From JACPUX01 sp964517465 (lineage in GTDB: Bacteria; Pseudomonadota; Gammaproteobacteria; Burkholderiales; Casimicrobiaceae): a stretch of DNA of 64,000 nucleotides. This document shows positions 62,881-64,000 of the stretch, piece after piece. The stretch is from assembly GCA_964517465.1 (NCBI GenBank), contig CAZFEK010000010.1:24929-88928 (forward strand). Direction: 5' to 3'. Both the position numbers and the translations under genes were made by a program. Each line of letters opens with the position of its first letter. Position 1 is the stretch's first letter. Under the pieces are notes generated by a model. The model was not told the origin of the DNA. It worked only from the letters and a program-made list of their open reading frames with translations, and made no database searches.

Positions 62881-62915
62881 AATATACACCGTTTCGTCGA
62901 GGAGATGTCTTCGCT

Positions 62916-63410
62916 ATGTCCCAGGAAGAACTGGCCCAAGACCCTGCAGTCCTGACCTCGTTCGGCGCCATGGGCGATGAACTCGGCTTCCATTTGCGCC
63001 GGGTACAAGTGGCGGCATTCAAACATTTCGCGCAGACCGTGACGGCCGCCGAAGGCATCACGCCGGGGCTCTATGGCATGCTGCAAGTGATCGCCAACAA
63101 CCCGGGCTTGAGTCAGAGCGCCCTGGCCATCGCCATGGATGTCGATCGATCGTCGATCGTCAAGGTCATCGACCAGTTGGAGGAAAAAGACCTGATCGTT
63201 CGCGATTCCACCCCCGCCGACCGCCGGCGTTATCAGCTCCGCCTGACCGACACCGGCGCGCTGACTTTGAAACGCATCCAAAAAGCGGTGATGCGCCAGG
63301 ACCGAGCGTTTTCCGCCCGGCTCGACGCCACCGAGCGCGCCACGCTGATCGCTTTGTTGAAGCGGCTTTATCAACCCGAAACGGATATCCCGGCCATGGC
63401 GCGGGAATAG
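62916..63410 (+). CDS. MarR family transcriptional regulator
   Basis: This 164-residue winged-helix protein shows the MarR core: GITPGLYGMLQVIANNPGLSQSALAIAMDVDRSSIVKVIDQLEEKDLIVRDSTPADRRRYQLRLTDTG at about 48-115 (cited in part). MarR proteins of this kind often sense aromatic acids or their CoA esters. It ends 10 bp before hcrC and is probably co-transcribed with it, so a role in controlling 4-hydroxybenzoyl-CoA reductase is reasonable. Confidence 0.92.
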   Translation: MSQEELAQDPAVLTSFGAMGDELGFHLRRVQVAAFKHFAQTVTAAEGITPGLYGMLQVIANNPGLSQSALAIAMDVDRSSIVKVIDQLEEKDLIVRDSTPADRRRYQLRLTDTGALTLKRIQKAVMRQDRAFSARLDATERATLIALLKRLYQPETDIPAMARE

Positions 63411-63420
63411 GAGCTCGAGC

Positions 63421-63906
63421 TTGAAAAACATCCTTCGTCTGACCCTCAATCAGCGCGCCCGCGAGGACTTCGTTCCGGACAACATGCTGCTGCTGGATTA
63501 CCTGCGCGAAGTCGTCGGCCTCACCGGCACCAAACAAGGTTGCGATGGCGGCGAGTGCGGCGCCTGCACCGTCTTGGTGGACGGCCGGCCGCGCCTGGCT
63601 TGCTCCACCTTGGCGCATCAGATGGCCGGCAAAGACGTCGAAACCGTCGAATCGCTCGCCAAGCATGGCACACTCTCCACGCTGCAAGCCGCTTTCCATG
63701 AAAAGCTAGGCACCCAGTGCGGCTACTGCACGCCCGGCATGCTCATGGCGTCGGAAGCGCTCTTGCGCAAGAACCCTCATCCGACCCGCGAGGAAATCAA
63801 AACCGCGCTGGCCGGCAACCTCTGCCGCTGCACGGGCTACGTGAAAATCATCGAATCCGTAGAGGCGGCGGCCGCGGCGCGATGTGGCGAGGAGGTGCGA
63901 TCATGA
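63421..63906 (+). CDS. hcrC: 4-hydroxybenzoyl-CoA reductase, gamma (iron-sulphur) subunit
   Basis: This 161-residue protein has two [2Fe-2S] clusters: a plant-ferredoxin-type set C41, C46, C49, C61 (CDGGECGAC) and a C-terminal set C100, C103, C135, C137 (CGYC and CRC). It belongs to the xanthine oxidase family. The MKNILRLTLN N-terminus and overall wording match HcrC of anaerobic phenol and p-cresol degraders, which removes the para hydroxyl of 4-hydroxybenzoyl-CoA. The start is a TTG behind GGAG. The molybdenum (HcrA) and FAD (HcrB) subunits would lie beyond the window or elsewhere. Confidence 0.9.
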   Translation: MKNILRLTLNQRAREDFVPDNMLLLDYLREVVGLTGTKQGCDGGECGACTVLVDGRPRLACSTLAHQMAGKDVETVESLAKHGTLSTLQAAFHEKLGTQCGYCTPGMLMASEALLRKNPHPTREEIKTALAGNLCRCTGYVKIIESVEAAAAARCGEEVRS

Positions 63907-64000
63907 GCGCGCCCGCCGGGCCGCCCCAAGGGCGCGCAAGCCAGGCACCGGAGCGGGCACCGCCCGCGAACGGTGTTCACCCCCTTCCCCCGGAAGGGGG
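63903..64000 (+). CDS. Possible start of the next gene (partial, uncertain)
   Basis: An ATG overlaps the hcrC stop (ATGA) and the frame stays open to the window edge, reading MSAPAGPPQGRASQAPERAP and more proline-rich residues. The composition is low-complexity, and the last 21 bases (CCCCCTTCC...GGAAGGGGG) form a palindrome of a kind common between genes in this group of bacteria. It may be a real gene with a disordered N-terminus or simply an intergenic repeat. Confidence 0.3.
   Translation, partial: MSAPAGPPQGRASQAPERAPPANGVHPLPPEG

Overview
The window reads as a high-GC betaproteobacterial chromosome, probably from the Rhodocyclales or a relative that degrades aromatics without oxygen. 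Three things suggest this. The long minus-strand gene order leuC - entericidin-like - leuD - leuB - asd - fimV - (membrane gene) - truA - trpF - trpB - trpA - accD - folC - dedD/SPOR - cvpA - purF - metZ is typical of that class. A tmRNA carries an ANDETYALAA tag. The right edge has a MarR regulator followed by hcrC, the iron-sulphur subunit of 4-hydroxybenzoyl-CoA reductase.

Core region, 1-27.2 kb. After the tail of ppiB and lpxH (plus strand), everything runs on the minus strand: xseB-ispA-dxs (isoprenoids), folE2, an amidotransferase, mutL-miaA, leucine biosynthesis, asd, fimV, tryptophan biosynthesis, lipid, folate and purine genes, and metZ. Many stop and start codons overlap, so translational coupling is likely. 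The core ends at ssrA (tmRNA, 26866-27232).

Accessory region, 27.2-59.6 kb. This is a tandem stack of elements inserted at the 3' end of ssrA. The last 32 nt of ssrA recur as degenerate copies at 31501, 36141 and 37719, with a shorter piece at 58247, and most are followed by a hairpin terminator. The segments are: A (27.2-31.5), a serine recombinase, a toxin-antitoxin pair with a stop codon in the toxin, an HTH gene and prlF-yhaV; B (31.5-36.1), abiEi-abiEii, a frameshifted AlpA-like gene, hipB with a truncated hipA, a small inverted-repeat element and a Fic protein; C (36.1-37.7), a second copy of the HTH gene plus higBA; D (37.7-58.25), the largest, with a recombinase/ParB-like/DUF2924 module, proteins of unknown function, an AlpA-like regulator, a primase-helicase, an iteron-rich probable origin, DUF3489, and a defence operon HTH-hsdM-hsdS-DUF3800-hsdR-SIR2; E (58.25-59.58), a RelE-like toxin-antitoxin pair and a truncated copy of the ParB-like gene.

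Two observations stand out. First, a 32-nt promoter-like module (CTTGGCTT-N10-CAGCG-N2-T-N2-ATGG, with a 17-bp spacing between the presumed -35 and -10) lies at identical internal spacing upstream of five different genes in segments A-D, which suggests a shared regulatory circuit. Second, a type I restriction-modification operon includes a DUF3800 protein and a 1261-residue SIR2 protein 12 bp behind hsdR, a plausible two-layer anti-phage system.

Right flank, 59.8-64 kb. A CobT-like VWA protein and a CobS-like AAA+ ATPase (minus) face a MarR regulator and hcrC (plus). This suggests a locus for anaerobic 4-hydroxybenzoyl-CoA metabolism. The annotation rests on reading the sequence alone, without database searches.
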